Of a stretch of 10,367 nucleotides of DNA, positions 1-6,348 are shown piece by piece. Numbering within the stretch: the stretch's first letter is position 1; each line of letters opens with the position of its first letter. Origin of the DNA: Dehalococcoidia bacterium (lineage in GTDB: Bacteria > Chloroflexota > Dehalococcoidia > JACPQF01); assembly GCA_030650265.1 (NCBI GenBank), contig JAUSEJ010001089.1:1-10367 (forward strand), in the 5' to 3' direction. The position numbers were made by a program, and so were the translations under genes. The notes under the pieces were generated by a model. The model made no database searches, had not been told where the DNA came from, and saw only the letters and a list, made by a program, of their open reading frames with translations.

Positions 1-26
1 CACCAGTCCCTGGCGAGGAGTGTTTA

Positions 27-713
27 ATGGAACTGGGGACTCAGTCCGATATCAAGCGTCGCGTCCCACCATACGGGCCGGTAAAGGGCATGGTGGAGGG
101 CCTGCAACTTCTACAGAGGCTCAGTCCATCGCTGGTGGACGAGGCTCTGCTCCGAGCCAATAAAGTCGCTCCTAACAACGAATATAAGGTCGTGGGTGCT
201 CTCCGCTTCCTCGATCTCATCGACGATGAGGGTAAACCAACCGAGAAGAGCCGTCTGCTCAAGACCCGGGGGGCCACCTACATGCTGAATCTGCAAGAGC
301 TGGTTCGGCAAGCCTATAGCGACCTGTTCAAGCAAATAGCTTTGAGACAGGCGACCCGCGACCAGATCTACAATTATTTCGTTACCGAGGCGAGGATGGG
401 TGGCGAGATGGCCGTCAAGGCGATGCGTTTTTTTATCGAACTGTGTCGTCTTTCGGGGTTCGAAACCAGCGCCGAGCTTCAGGGCGGCCGTGCTCCCAAA
501 TCAGCCAGCCCGCGTACCGCTCAGCCCAGGGCAAAGAAGGCGCCATCTTACCCGGCGGTGTCGACGCGGGATGAAATGCCGACCGTCGTGTCCAGCACGA
601 CCAGCTTACCCTTTACGCTGGCGGTTACTGCGGAGTTAGTTAGTATGAATGAAGATGACCTTGAGCAGGTGTTCGGGCGGATATTGAGGGCCTGGCGACG
701 CGCCATCGAATAA
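27..713 (+). CDS. DUF5343 family protein
   Basis: 228 aa, ATG start with GAGGAG at 15-20, six bases upstream. Residues about 13-150 match the pattern I associate with DUF5343: a start around VPPYGPV, an ALRFLDLIDDEGKPTEKS block in the first third (winged-helix-like), then a helical part with a QAYSDLF segment and an AMRFFIELCRLSGF helix. Residues about 150-180 are a Pro/Ala/Lys/Ser-rich linker. The last 40 residues form a probable strand (LPFTLAVTAEL) plus an acidic-to-basic helix, as in the tail of longer family members. No signal peptide or membrane segment is seen, so it is probably cytoplasmic. The family has no established biochemical role that I can cite; a DNA-binding or adaptor role is only inferred from the winged-helix-like look. 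The next gene, a receiver-domain protein, starts 21 nt downstream, so the two are probably co-transcribed. Family assignment is fairly sure, function unknown. Confidence 0.82.
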   Translation: MELGTQSDIKRRVPPYGPVKGMVEGLQLLQRLSPSLVDEALLRANKVAPNNEYKVVGALRFLDLIDDEGKPTEKSRLLKTRGATYMLNLQELVRQAYSDLFKQIALRQATRDQIYNYFVTEARMGGEMAVKAMRFFIELCRLSGFETSAELQGGRAPKSASPRTAQPRAKKAPSYPAVSTRDEMPTVVSSTTSLPFTLAVTAELVSMNEDDLEQVFGRILRAWRRAIE

Positions 714-734
714 AGAACGGAGCAGGAGGGTTCG

Positions 735-1199
735 ATGTACACGACCGTAGCGGCAGAACAGAACATCGGTCGAATGGGGATCTCCCCGCAAACCTTGAGG
801 AGCGAAATGCCTCGCCGGGAGACTATCCTCGTGGCAGATGACAACGCGGCGATCCTTGATATGCTGGCATCGATTTTGGCGGACGCTGGCTACAATGTAT
901 TAGTAGCTACGGACGGTGCGGAGGCGCTGGGAATGGTGGAAGTTCACCGACCCGACCTGGTCCTCATCGATTTCATGATGCCGGTTATGGATGGATGCAC
1001 GGCCTGCCAGCGCCTGAAGAGCGCGGAAGGCACACGCGAACTTCCGGTAGTTCTTATGTCAGCAGATGGCAAGGTGGCAGATAAGGCGATGGAGGCAAGG
1101 GCCGACCACTACCTTCTCAAGCCTTTCAGCATTGACGACATGCTCGGCTGTGTTCAGTCCTTTTTGAGCCTGTCGCGGGAGCGGTCATTCGACGCCTAG
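735..1199 (+). CDS. Stand-alone response regulator receiver (CheY-like) protein
   Basis: 154 aa, essentially one receiver domain (residues about 29-148) with no output domain. The acidic pair is D35-D36, the phospho-acceptor is D79 in LVLIDFMMPVMDG, the conserved Ser/Thr is S109 in VLMSAD, and the conserved Lys is K129 in LLKPF, so all key residues for phosphotransfer are present. The start at 735 is preceded by AGGAGG. An alternative ATG at 807 (residue 25), with GAGGAG just before it, would give a minimal 130-aa receiver; the first 24 residues are not part of the domain. Such single-domain receivers pass phosphate within a phosphorelay or act by protein contact. No histidine kinase is visible in the window. 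It follows the DUF5343 gene by 21 nt and is closed by hairpins at 1204-1308, so the two probably form a bicistron. Confidence 0.93.
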   Translation: MYTTVAAEQNIGRMGISPQTLRSEMPRRETILVADDNAAILDMLASILADAGYNVLVATDGAEALGMVEVHRPDLVLIDFMMPVMDGCTACQRLKSAEGTRELPVVLMSADGKVADKAMEARADHYLLKPFSIDDMLGCVQSFLSLSRERSFDA

Positions 1200-1203
1200 G
1201 CAG

Positions 1204-1253
1204 CGCAAATGGGCACTGGCAGGCCATGTGATGTCGTCCGGCGCCCATTTGCG
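1204..1253 (+). repeat. Perfect 11-bp inverted repeat after the receiver gene
   Basis: CGCAAATGGGC at 1204-1214 is the exact reverse complement of GCCCATTTGCG at 1243-1253, separated by 28 nt, four bases after the receiver stop codon. No T-run follows, so it is not a classical intrinsic terminator on its own. It may stabilise the mRNA 3' end, act with the next hairpin, or be an operator. Confidence 0.6.
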
Positions 1254-1271
1254 TATCCCCTGATCTACCCG

Positions 1272-1308
1272 GCCAGAAAGCCCCGAACAGGCATTTCTGG
1301 CGTCTTTC
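1272..1308 (+). terminator. Probable rho-independent terminator
   Basis: GCCAGAAA (1272-1279) pairs perfectly with TTTCTGGC (1294-1301). Inside it GCC (1280-1282) can pair with GGC (1290-1292), leaving A1293 bulged. The stem is followed by GTCTTT, a short T-rich tract. It lies between the receiver gene and the promoter of the next gene, where a terminator is expected. The T tract is short, so confidence is moderate. Confidence 0.5.
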
Positions 1309-1330
1309 CCCCGGGCTTTTGCAGTCCCGC

Positions 1331-1359
1331 TTGAAATCCTCTGAACTGTATGGTATTAT
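1331..1359 (+). promoter_or_regulatory. Sigma70-type promoter for the MerR-like regulator
   Basis: The -35 hexamer TTGAAA (1331-1336, 5/6 to consensus) is followed by a 17-nt spacer and the -10 hexamer TATTAT (1354-1359, 5/6), preceded by TG at 1351-1352 giving an extended -10. Transcription should start near 1366, leaving a leader of about 48 nt. This is the best promoter in the window. ACATAT (1367-1372) and ATATGT (1386-1391) form a small inverted repeat just downstream that could be an operator. Confidence 0.7.
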
Positions 1360-1413
1360 AGGCCCTACATATCCGTTTTTGGTCTATATGTCACTACATC
1401 TACCGAGAATGAG

Positions 1414-2421
1414 GTGGCGGGTTTGTCAGGTAGGACCTACACGATTGGCGAAGTGGCCAAGTCCCTTGAATTGGACGCGAAGAACAACTCAACTGTCCGT
1501 CTTTGGACCGGGCAATTTACGGACTGGCTAAGTCCGCATACGCGACCTGTTAAGGGACAGTTGCGCCTTTACACCGAAGAGGACGTCAGGTGTCTTACTA
1601 TCGTCCGGGACCTTCGCCGGCGGCACATTCCTTATGAGGAAGTACGCACCAGGCTTTCGGCCGGAAGTGTTGTACGGCCAGAAATGGCTGAGGAGGTCGC
1701 CGTTATGGCTCCCCTGCCGGAAGCGAAACCAGAGGCAGCGGCACTGGGGGCGGAGGAGATGAGAGTCCTGTTGTCGCCGGTGTTCGAGGTCACTGAGGCC
1801 CTCAGGCGCTTCGTCAAGGACTCTGACTATGTTGTCGGCATTCATCAGGAGCTTGGTCGCCTCGCCTCGGCTGTGGTGTCCCTGAACGCCAAGATAGACC
1901 TTCTTCGCTACGATTTGGCGGCTCTCAGGAGAGAGTCACAGACGCCAGAGCCTTCTTCGCCCGGAAAATCGACCGGGGGGGCGACGGAAGACATCAGCCC
2001 GATGCCGGGATCTGGCCAGTCGCGCGCTTCGCGGGGCTCCGCCGGAACTGACGGATCGGACCGATCGGACTGGTCCGTCGCATCAGGTAACCTGGCGCAG
2101 GCGCCGGGGCCGGCCCAGTTGGCGACGGTCGCCGAGGAGGGATCGGGGGCCCAACCGGGGTTGAACGAATATGGGCCGAGGCCCATTCCGGAGTGGCTTG
2201 TCGGGCAATCGCTGAGTGCTGCCCACCTCTGTCGGCTATGTGGTTCGACCACCAAACCACTCGGCGTAACTCCCACGGCTAGAGTGGTTCTGCAGTGTAT
2301 TGAATGCCGGGAGCGGCTGACGGTGCCGCTGACCCGGCTCGAGGCGGATTTGGGACTCAGGCGGGGCTTCTGGTCCCGGCTCTGGCAGGCCCTGAGGCAC
2401 CCTTTGTCCCGTCGACGGTAG
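1414..2421 (+). CDS. MerR-like HTH regulator with C-terminal zinc-ribbon-like domain
   Basis: 335 aa with a GTG start; the upstream ribosome site is weak (GAG-rich, 1405-1413). Residues about 8-83 form a MerR-type winged helix: YTIGEVAKSL is the first helix-turn-helix, then VRLWTGQFTDWLSP, then LYTEEDVRCLTIVRDLRRR and a second helix ending EEVRTRL. Residues about 115-170 are helical with hydrophobic spacing suited to a coiled coil, so dimerisation is likely. Residues about 172-250 are Ser/Gly/Pro-rich and low in complexity. A C-terminal module carries C273-x2-C276 and C295-x2-C298, the layout of a four-cysteine zinc ribbon, followed by a very basic tail. It has its own promoter and stands apart from its neighbours. 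Targets and effector are not visible; possible autoregulation is inference. Classical MerR proteins are shorter and lack such a ribbon, so I do not give a gene name. Confidence 0.8.
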   Translation: MAGLSGRTYTIGEVAKSLELDAKNNSTVRLWTGQFTDWLSPHTRPVKGQLRLYTEEDVRCLTIVRDLRRRHIPYEEVRTRLSAGSVVRPEMAEEVAVMAPLPEAKPEAAALGAEEMRVLLSPVFEVTEALRRFVKDSDYVVGIHQELGRLASAVVSLNAKIDLLRYDLAALRRESQTPEPSSPGKSTGGATEDISPMPGSGQSRASRGSAGTDGSDRSDWSVASGNLAQAPGPAQLATVAEEGSGAQPGLNEYGPRPIPEWLVGQSLSAAHLCRLCGSTTKPLGVTPTARVVLQCIECRERLTVPLTRLEADLGLRRGFWSRLWQALRHPLSRRR

Positions 2422-2424
2422 TGA

Positions 2425-2449
2425 GCTGACCCCCCAAATGGGGCTCAGC
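2425..2449 (+). terminator. Hairpin just after the regulator gene, possible terminator
   Basis: GCTGA (2425-2429) pairs with TCAGC (2445-2449), and CCCC (2432-2435) with GGGG (2440-2443) around an AAAT loop. It starts three bases after the stop codon. It is GC-rich and compact but has no T-run, so it may act as a factor-dependent terminator or a 3'-end block. Confidence 0.4.
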
Positions 2450-2476
2450 CCGATGTGGTTGGCGAACGGCTACCGG

Positions 2477-2579
2477 GGACGACCGGCTGAAGCCTCAAGT
2501 CCTGCGAGTCAGTCGTCAGTGTGAAGTTGATCGCAAATCGCCAGCCCGCAGGACGCTGAAGCTTTAGCTGGTGACGTCT
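2477..2579. ncRNA. Candidate structured RNA (two-tier long hairpin)
   Basis: An outer arm CCGGCTGAAGC (2483-2493) pairs with GCTTTAGCTGG (2561-2571): 9 Watson-Crick pairs and 2 G-U pairs if read on +. Inside, GTCCTGCG (2499-2506) pairs perfectly with CGCAGGAC (2547-2554). Outside, A2482 pairs with T2572 and GACG (2478-2481) with CGTC (2575-2578). The inner loop is about 40 nt. On the - strand the two G-U positions would become A-C mismatches, which favours transcription on +. I do not recognise it as tRNA, RNase P, SRP RNA, tmRNA or a known riboswitch. It could also be a DNA-level element. Confidence 0.4.
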
Positions 2580-2755
2580 GTTTCCCCCTCCTCTAAAACC
2601 TAACTTAGGCAACGATTGGCCCGCGGCAAGCTTTCCACTGAGGCCTGATTATCCTTACATGACCAAAGCAGATCATACATGGGCAACACCCGCTTGTCAT
2701 AACGAGGAGCCGCCAAGGCTAATCTCTCTGTAGTATAAGTGCTTGACATAAGAAT

Positions 2756-2764
2756 TGTGGATAA
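2756..2764 (-). promoter_or_regulatory. DnaA-box consensus match upstream of dprA
   Basis: TGTGGATAA is the exact reverse complement of the consensus TTATCCACA. A second, weaker match in the same orientation (TGTGGATTT, 7/9) lies exactly 50 bp downstream at 2806-2814, and a 7/9 match in the other orientation (TTATCCTTA) at 2649-2657. One consensus match is expected about 0.3 times in a random window of this size, so this is suggestive only. Confidence 0.35.
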
Positions 2765-2981
2765 GGATGGAATTTACATAACACCGGTGGGTAAACTAGC
2801 GACTTTGTGGATTTCTTTTGCTGTACATAACGTGAGCAGCCGGATTCGGGTTGTCAGAGAAATTGGAAGGGCTTTGGGCCCGGTCAATCGTTGGCGGTGG
2901 CTCTGCTAGGCAATGTGATGCTCACATGGAACAAACATCTTCGTGTCATCGTGCCTTTGGCTTTGGCTCGCAAGTGGCTTG

Positions 2982-3011
2982 TTGTGTTTGGCTGATAGAC
3001 TGTGATAGAAT
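2982..3011 (+). promoter_or_regulatory. Likely promoter of dprA
   Basis: An extended -10, TGATAGAAT (3003-3011; hexamer TAGAAT is 5/6 to consensus), lies 18 nt after a weak -35, TTGTGT (2982-2987). Transcription would start near 3018, just ahead of the ribosome site at 3026-3030 and the TTG start at 3037. If real, it rules out the longer reading from 2851. Confidence 0.42.
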
Positions 3012-3036
3012 TGCCTTGCCTTTCTGGGGGTGTGGT

Positions 3037-4119
3037 TTGGCAGACACAGCCTTTTGGGTCGGGTTTAATCGGATATCGGGAGTAGGGCCGGCGCGAATGC
3101 GGCGGCTTATCGACTTCTTTGGGGATTTGGAGTCGGCATGGCACGCCAGTGGCAAGGATCTGGCTTTGGCTGGTTTGGACTCCAAATCCGTAGAGTTGAT
3201 TCTACTCGGTCGGAGCAAGATCGATCTCGACGCCGAGATGGAGAAGTTGCACCGCTTCGATGCCCGGGTTCTGACTTGGGCGGACGCGGGCTACCCGGAA
3301 AGGCTGAAGGAAATAGAAGGCTCGCCGCCGGTGTTGTACGTACGCGGGTCTCTCTTAGCAGAGGATGATTGGGCGGTAGGCGTCGTAGGGACGCGGCGGG
3401 CGACACCGTATGGCAGGCAAGCTGCAGAAATGTTAGCCGCCGATCTGGCGAGGAACAAGGTTACCGTCGTTAGCGGGCTGGCGAAGGGGATTGACACAGT
3501 TGCCCACACCGCCGCTCTTGGCGCCGGCGGTCGAACCATCGCCGTTCTCGGCTGTGGGGTGGACATTGTCTATCCCTCCGAGAACCTGAATCTGGCCCGC
3601 TCTATTATGGAGCACGGGGCTTTAATTAGCGAATACCCGATCGGCACGAGGCCGGATGCCGCCAACTTCCCGCCCCGCAATCGGGTAATTAGCGGGCTTA
3701 GCCTGGGAGTATTGGTGGTGGAGGCGCCGGAGTCGAGCGGAGCGCAGATTACGGTGAGTTTCGCCTTGGAGCAGGGCCGGGAGGTGTTTGCCGTTCCGGG
3801 CAACATATTCTCGTCGACTAGTCGGGGGACGAACAGGCTGATTCAAGATGGCGCCAAGTTGGTATTGACCTGCCAGGACGTTCTTGAGGAGCTGAACCTG
3901 ACCATGGTGAGCCAGCAGCTTGAAATGAAGGAACTGATACCGGCAAACGAGACTGAGTCGCTGTTGCTAAAATGCCTTACCGCTGAGCCGACTCATATAG
4001 ATGAAGTCCGGCGAGAGAGCGGCCTGCCTATCGCCACCGTTAGCAGCGCCCTCGTTATGATGGAGCTGAAAGGTATGGTCAGGCAGGTCGGTGGTGCGAG
4101 CTACGTTTTGATGCGATAA
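3037..4119 (+). CDS. dprA: DNA-processing protein DprA (Smf)
   Basis: About 360 aa from TTG 3037, the usual length for the family. DprA binds incoming single-stranded DNA during natural transformation and loads RecA. Residues about 8-30 (ISGVGPARMRRL) are a helix-hairpin-helix-type N-terminal region. Residues about 80-290 are the Rossmann-like core, with GVVGTRRATPYG, S146-GLAKGID, VLGCGVDIVYP and the FPPRNR block starting at F211. Residues about 305-360 are the C-terminal winged helix. The frame stays open back to TTG 2851, but the extra 62 residues are Cys/Trp-rich and unlike DprA. GGGGG at 3026-3030 sits six bases before TTG 3037 and a promoter candidate precedes it, so I prefer this start. 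DprA also occurs in species never shown to be competent, so competence cannot be concluded. topA follows after 72 nt. Confidence 0.95.
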   Translation: MADTAFWVGFNRISGVGPARMRRLIDFFGDLESAWHASGKDLALAGLDSKSVELILLGRSKIDLDAEMEKLHRFDARVLTWADAGYPERLKEIEGSPPVLYVRGSLLAEDDWAVGVVGTRRATPYGRQAAEMLAADLARNKVTVVSGLAKGIDTVAHTAALGAGGRTIAVLGCGVDIVYPSENLNLARSIMEHGALISEYPIGTRPDAANFPPRNRVISGLSLGVLVVEAPESSGAQITVSFALEQGREVFAVPGNIFSSTSRGTNRLIQDGAKLVLTCQDVLEELNLTMVSQQLEMKELIPANETESLLLKCLTAEPTHIDEVRRESGLPIATVSSALVMMELKGMVRQVGGASYVLMR

Positions 4120-4149
4120 TTGCCAGGTGAGTGAGATATTTCTGCTAAT
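4120..4149 (+). promoter_or_regulatory. Possible weak promoter ahead of topA
   Basis: TTGCCA (4120-4125, 5/6 to the -35 consensus) and GCTAAT (4144-4149, 4/6 to the -10) are 18 nt apart in the gap between dprA and topA. It could give topA and the operon behind it expression independent of dprA. Transcription reading through from dprA is equally possible. Confidence 0.3.
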
Positions 4150-4191
4150 CGAGCCACTCTCGTGCCTGGTGACTCAAACTAAGGAGATAAC

Positions 4192-6348
4192 ATGGCAAAG
4201 AATCTGGTGATTGTCGAATCGCCGACGAAGGCGAAGACGATCAGCAAATTCCTGGGGAGCCGGTACATCGTCAAGGCCTCTCTAGGACATATCCGTGATC
4301 TTCCCAAGTCCCAGTTGGGCGTCGATGTAGACAGCAGTTTCAAGCCCAAGTATCTTGTCCCGAAAGAGAAGAGGGAGATCGTCAAGGAACTAAAGGCGGC
4401 GGCGAAAGACGCCACTTCTGTTTTTCTGGCGACTGACCCGGACAGAGAGGGAGAGGCTATTTCATGGCACCTGTTGGAAGCAGCAGGCGTGGAGCCCGCA
4501 CGGGCGAAGAGGGTGGTCTTCCACGAGATAACGAAGGAGGCAATAGAGGCAGCCTTCCGCTCCCCCCGGGCCATTGACATGCAACTGGTGAACGCCCAGC
4601 AAGCGAGAAGGATACTCGACCGCCTTGTAGGCTATAAGCTAAGTCCGATTCTCTGGCAGAAGGTAAGGCGCGGGCTTTCGGCCGGGCGCGTCCAGTCGGT
4701 CGCTGTTAAGATGGTGGTCGACCGCGAGCGGGAAGTGCAGGGATTCGTTCCCGTGGAGTACTGGTCGGTGGAAGTCGAGTTGGCAAAGCACTTGGCTGGC
4801 AAGAAGAAGGCCAAGCGGGAGACTTTTCGCGCTTCCCTGGTGAGTCTTTGGGAGGCGAGGGAGAAATTGGAGATCGCCAACGGGCACGCCGCCGAGGGGC
4901 TCGAGGCTGATTTGAAGAAGGCCGGCTACGCGGTCGCCGACGTGCGGAAGAAGGAGGTGCAGCGGCAGCCTGCAGCGCCCTTCACGACCAGTACGCTACA
5001 GCAGGAGGCGGCGCGCAAGTTACGTTTTACGACCAAGAGAACAATGATGGTAGCACAGCAGCTTTACGAGGGCATTTCGGTCGGCAAGCAGGGCTCTGTT
5101 GGACTTATCACCTATATGCGTACGGATTCCACGCAGGTAGCCGCGTCGGCCCAGACCGAGGCGCGATCCTATATTGCAGAGCGCTACGGGCCGGAATATG
5201 TGCCGCCCACACCCCGGGTTTTCACGCGTAAGGCCAGGGGAGCGCAGGAAGCCCACGAAGCCATCCGGCCGACATCGGTCAATAGAGAGCCCGAAGCGAT
5301 AAAGGGCCACCTGACGCTAGAGCAGTATAAGCTGTACGATCTGATCTGGAAGAGGATGGTCTCCAGCCAGATGGCGGCTGCCGTTATGGATACTACCAGT
5401 GTCGATGTCAAGGCCAGCGCCACCCCCTCAGGGCAAGCATACCTGTTTAGGGCGAGCGGTTCGATGGTGAAGTTTCCGGGTTTCCTCTCTGTTTACAGCG
5501 AAGGGCTGGACGACGGAGACGCGTCCAACGACGCGAAGAAACCGCTGCCCGATCTGGTGGCCGGGGAGGGTCTCGATCTTATGAAGCTCCTGCCCGAGCA
5601 GCATTTCACCCAGCCCCCGCCAAGATACACCGAAGCCAGCCTTGTGAGAGCCATGGAGGAGCAGGGCATTGGTCGCCCGAGTACCTATGCGCCCACTCTT
5701 TCGACGATTCAGGAGAGGGGTTACGTACAAAAGTCTGACCGTCGGTTTGTGCCAACCGAGTTGGGAACGGTTGTCAACGACCTGCTGGTGGACAACTTCG
5801 GCAACATTGTCGATGTCAACTTCACCGCTCACATGGAGGAGGAACTCGACGACGTCGCCCAGGGAGATCGCGACTGGGTGGCTGTGGTGAGCGAGTTCTA
5901 TGGTCCTTTCGCCTTGAACGTGGACAAGGCCAGCGAGGGCATCGAAAAGGTTAAGATTGCGGATGAACCGGCGGGAGAGGACTGCGAGAAGTGCGGCAGA
6001 CCGATGCTTATCAAGATGGGGCGATACGGTAAGTTCGTCGCCTGCAGTGGTTTTCCCGAATGTAGAAACGCTAAGCCGCATCTGATTAAGATTGGCGTCG
6101 GGTGTCCGGCGTGTAGCGGTGACCTGGTCATGCGGAAGAGTAAGAGGGGAAGGGTGTTTTACGGCTGCGCCGCTTATCCCACCTGTGCTTTCAATTCATG
6201 GGACCGCCCACTGCCGAAACCGTGCCCTGAATGCGGTGGATTGCTGGTCTTGAAGGGGCAAAAGGGTGTGAAGTGTACGATCTGCGCCTTTTCAGACGCT
6301 CTAGAAGAGGGGTACAAGGAGTCCGCCGAGCTTGAAGCCAAAGTCTGA
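4192..6348 (+). CDS. topA: DNA topoisomerase I (type IA, omega protein)
   Basis: 718 aa, ATG start with AAGGAG at 4181-4186. The enzyme relaxes negative supercoils by cutting one strand and passing the other. The N-terminal TOPRIM domain has E9 in VIVESPTKAKT and the metal-binding D82-x-D84-x-E86 in ATDPDREGEAISWH. The domain-IV signature GRVQSVAV follows, and the catalytic tyrosine is Y308 in ITYMRTDST. The TEASLVRAMEEQGIGRPSTYA block is the conserved DNA-gate segment. The C-terminus has three tetracysteine zinc ribbons: C598/C601/C618/C624, C638/C641/C659/C665 and C678/C681/C695/C698. All catalytic elements are present, so it should be active. Length is normal for a bacterial enzyme with three ribbons. 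Its last 17 nt overlap the start of the recombinase gene, which indicates translational coupling. Confidence 0.98.
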   Translation: MAKNLVIVESPTKAKTISKFLGSRYIVKASLGHIRDLPKSQLGVDVDSSFKPKYLVPKEKREIVKELKAAAKDATSVFLATDPDREGEAISWHLLEAAGVEPARAKRVVFHEITKEAIEAAFRSPRAIDMQLVNAQQARRILDRLVGYKLSPILWQKVRRGLSAGRVQSVAVKMVVDREREVQGFVPVEYWSVEVELAKHLAGKKKAKRETFRASLVSLWEAREKLEIANGHAAEGLEADLKKAGYAVADVRKKEVQRQPAAPFTTSTLQQEAARKLRFTTKRTMMVAQQLYEGISVGKQGSVGLITYMRTDSTQVAASAQTEARSYIAERYGPEYVPPTPRVFTRKARGAQEAHEAIRPTSVNREPEAIKGHLTLEQYKLYDLIWKRMVSSQMAAAVMDTTSVDVKASATPSGQAYLFRASGSMVKFPGFLSVYSEGLDDGDASNDAKKPLPDLVAGEGLDLMKLLPEQHFTQPPPRYTEASLVRAMEEQGIGRPSTYAPTLSTIQERGYVQKSDRRFVPTELGTVVNDLLVDNFGNIVDVNFTAHMEEELDDVAQGDRDWVAVVSEFYGPFALNVDKASEGIEKVKIADEPAGEDCEKCGRPMLIKMGRYGKFVACSGFPECRNAKPHLIKIGVGCPACSGDLVMRKSKRGRVFYGCAAYPTCAFNSWDRPLPKPCPECGGLLVLKGQKGVKCTICAFSDALEEGYKESAELEAKV

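Larger units (their letters stand above)
2422..3036. other. 615-nt intergenic region without a convincing gene
   Basis: From left to right it contains the hairpin at 2425-2449, the two-tier inverted repeat at 2477-2579, a small palindrome CCTAACTTAGG at 2599-2609, and an AT-richer stretch of about 2640-2830. That stretch holds a TTGACA hexamer (2743-2748) with no good -10 at normal spacing, a DnaA-box match (2756-2764), three ACATAA words (2746, 2776, 2825) and a CACCGGTG palindrome (2782-2789). The last 190 nt are open in the dprA frame back to TTG 2851, but the translated residues show no DprA features. The dprA promoter lies at the right end. Confidence 0.6.

Noticed and set aside
2659..2733. 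Small 24-codon reading frame starting at an ATG in the intergenic gap
   Set aside because: It has no ribosome site, no recognisable composition and lies in a region with other regulatory-looking signals.
2743..2771. TTGACA as a -35 of a promoter
   Set aside because: The hexamer is perfect but the bases 16-18 nt downstream (GATGGA and shifts) are poor -10 matches, so it is mentioned only as part of the gap.
2422..2850. tRNA, RNase P RNA, SRP RNA, tmRNA or cobalamin riboswitch in the gap
   Set aside because: None of their conserved sequence motifs could be found on either strand by eye.
4123..4169. Hairpin between dprA and topA (CCAGG/CCTGG and GAGTG/CACTC)
   Set aside because: The arms are short, the internal loop is unequal, the loop is 21 nt and there is no T-run, so it is too weak to call a terminator or attenuator.
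5428..6081. Long open frame on the - strand inside topA
   Set aside because: It is a shadow of the topA codons, has no family features, and topA is unambiguous.
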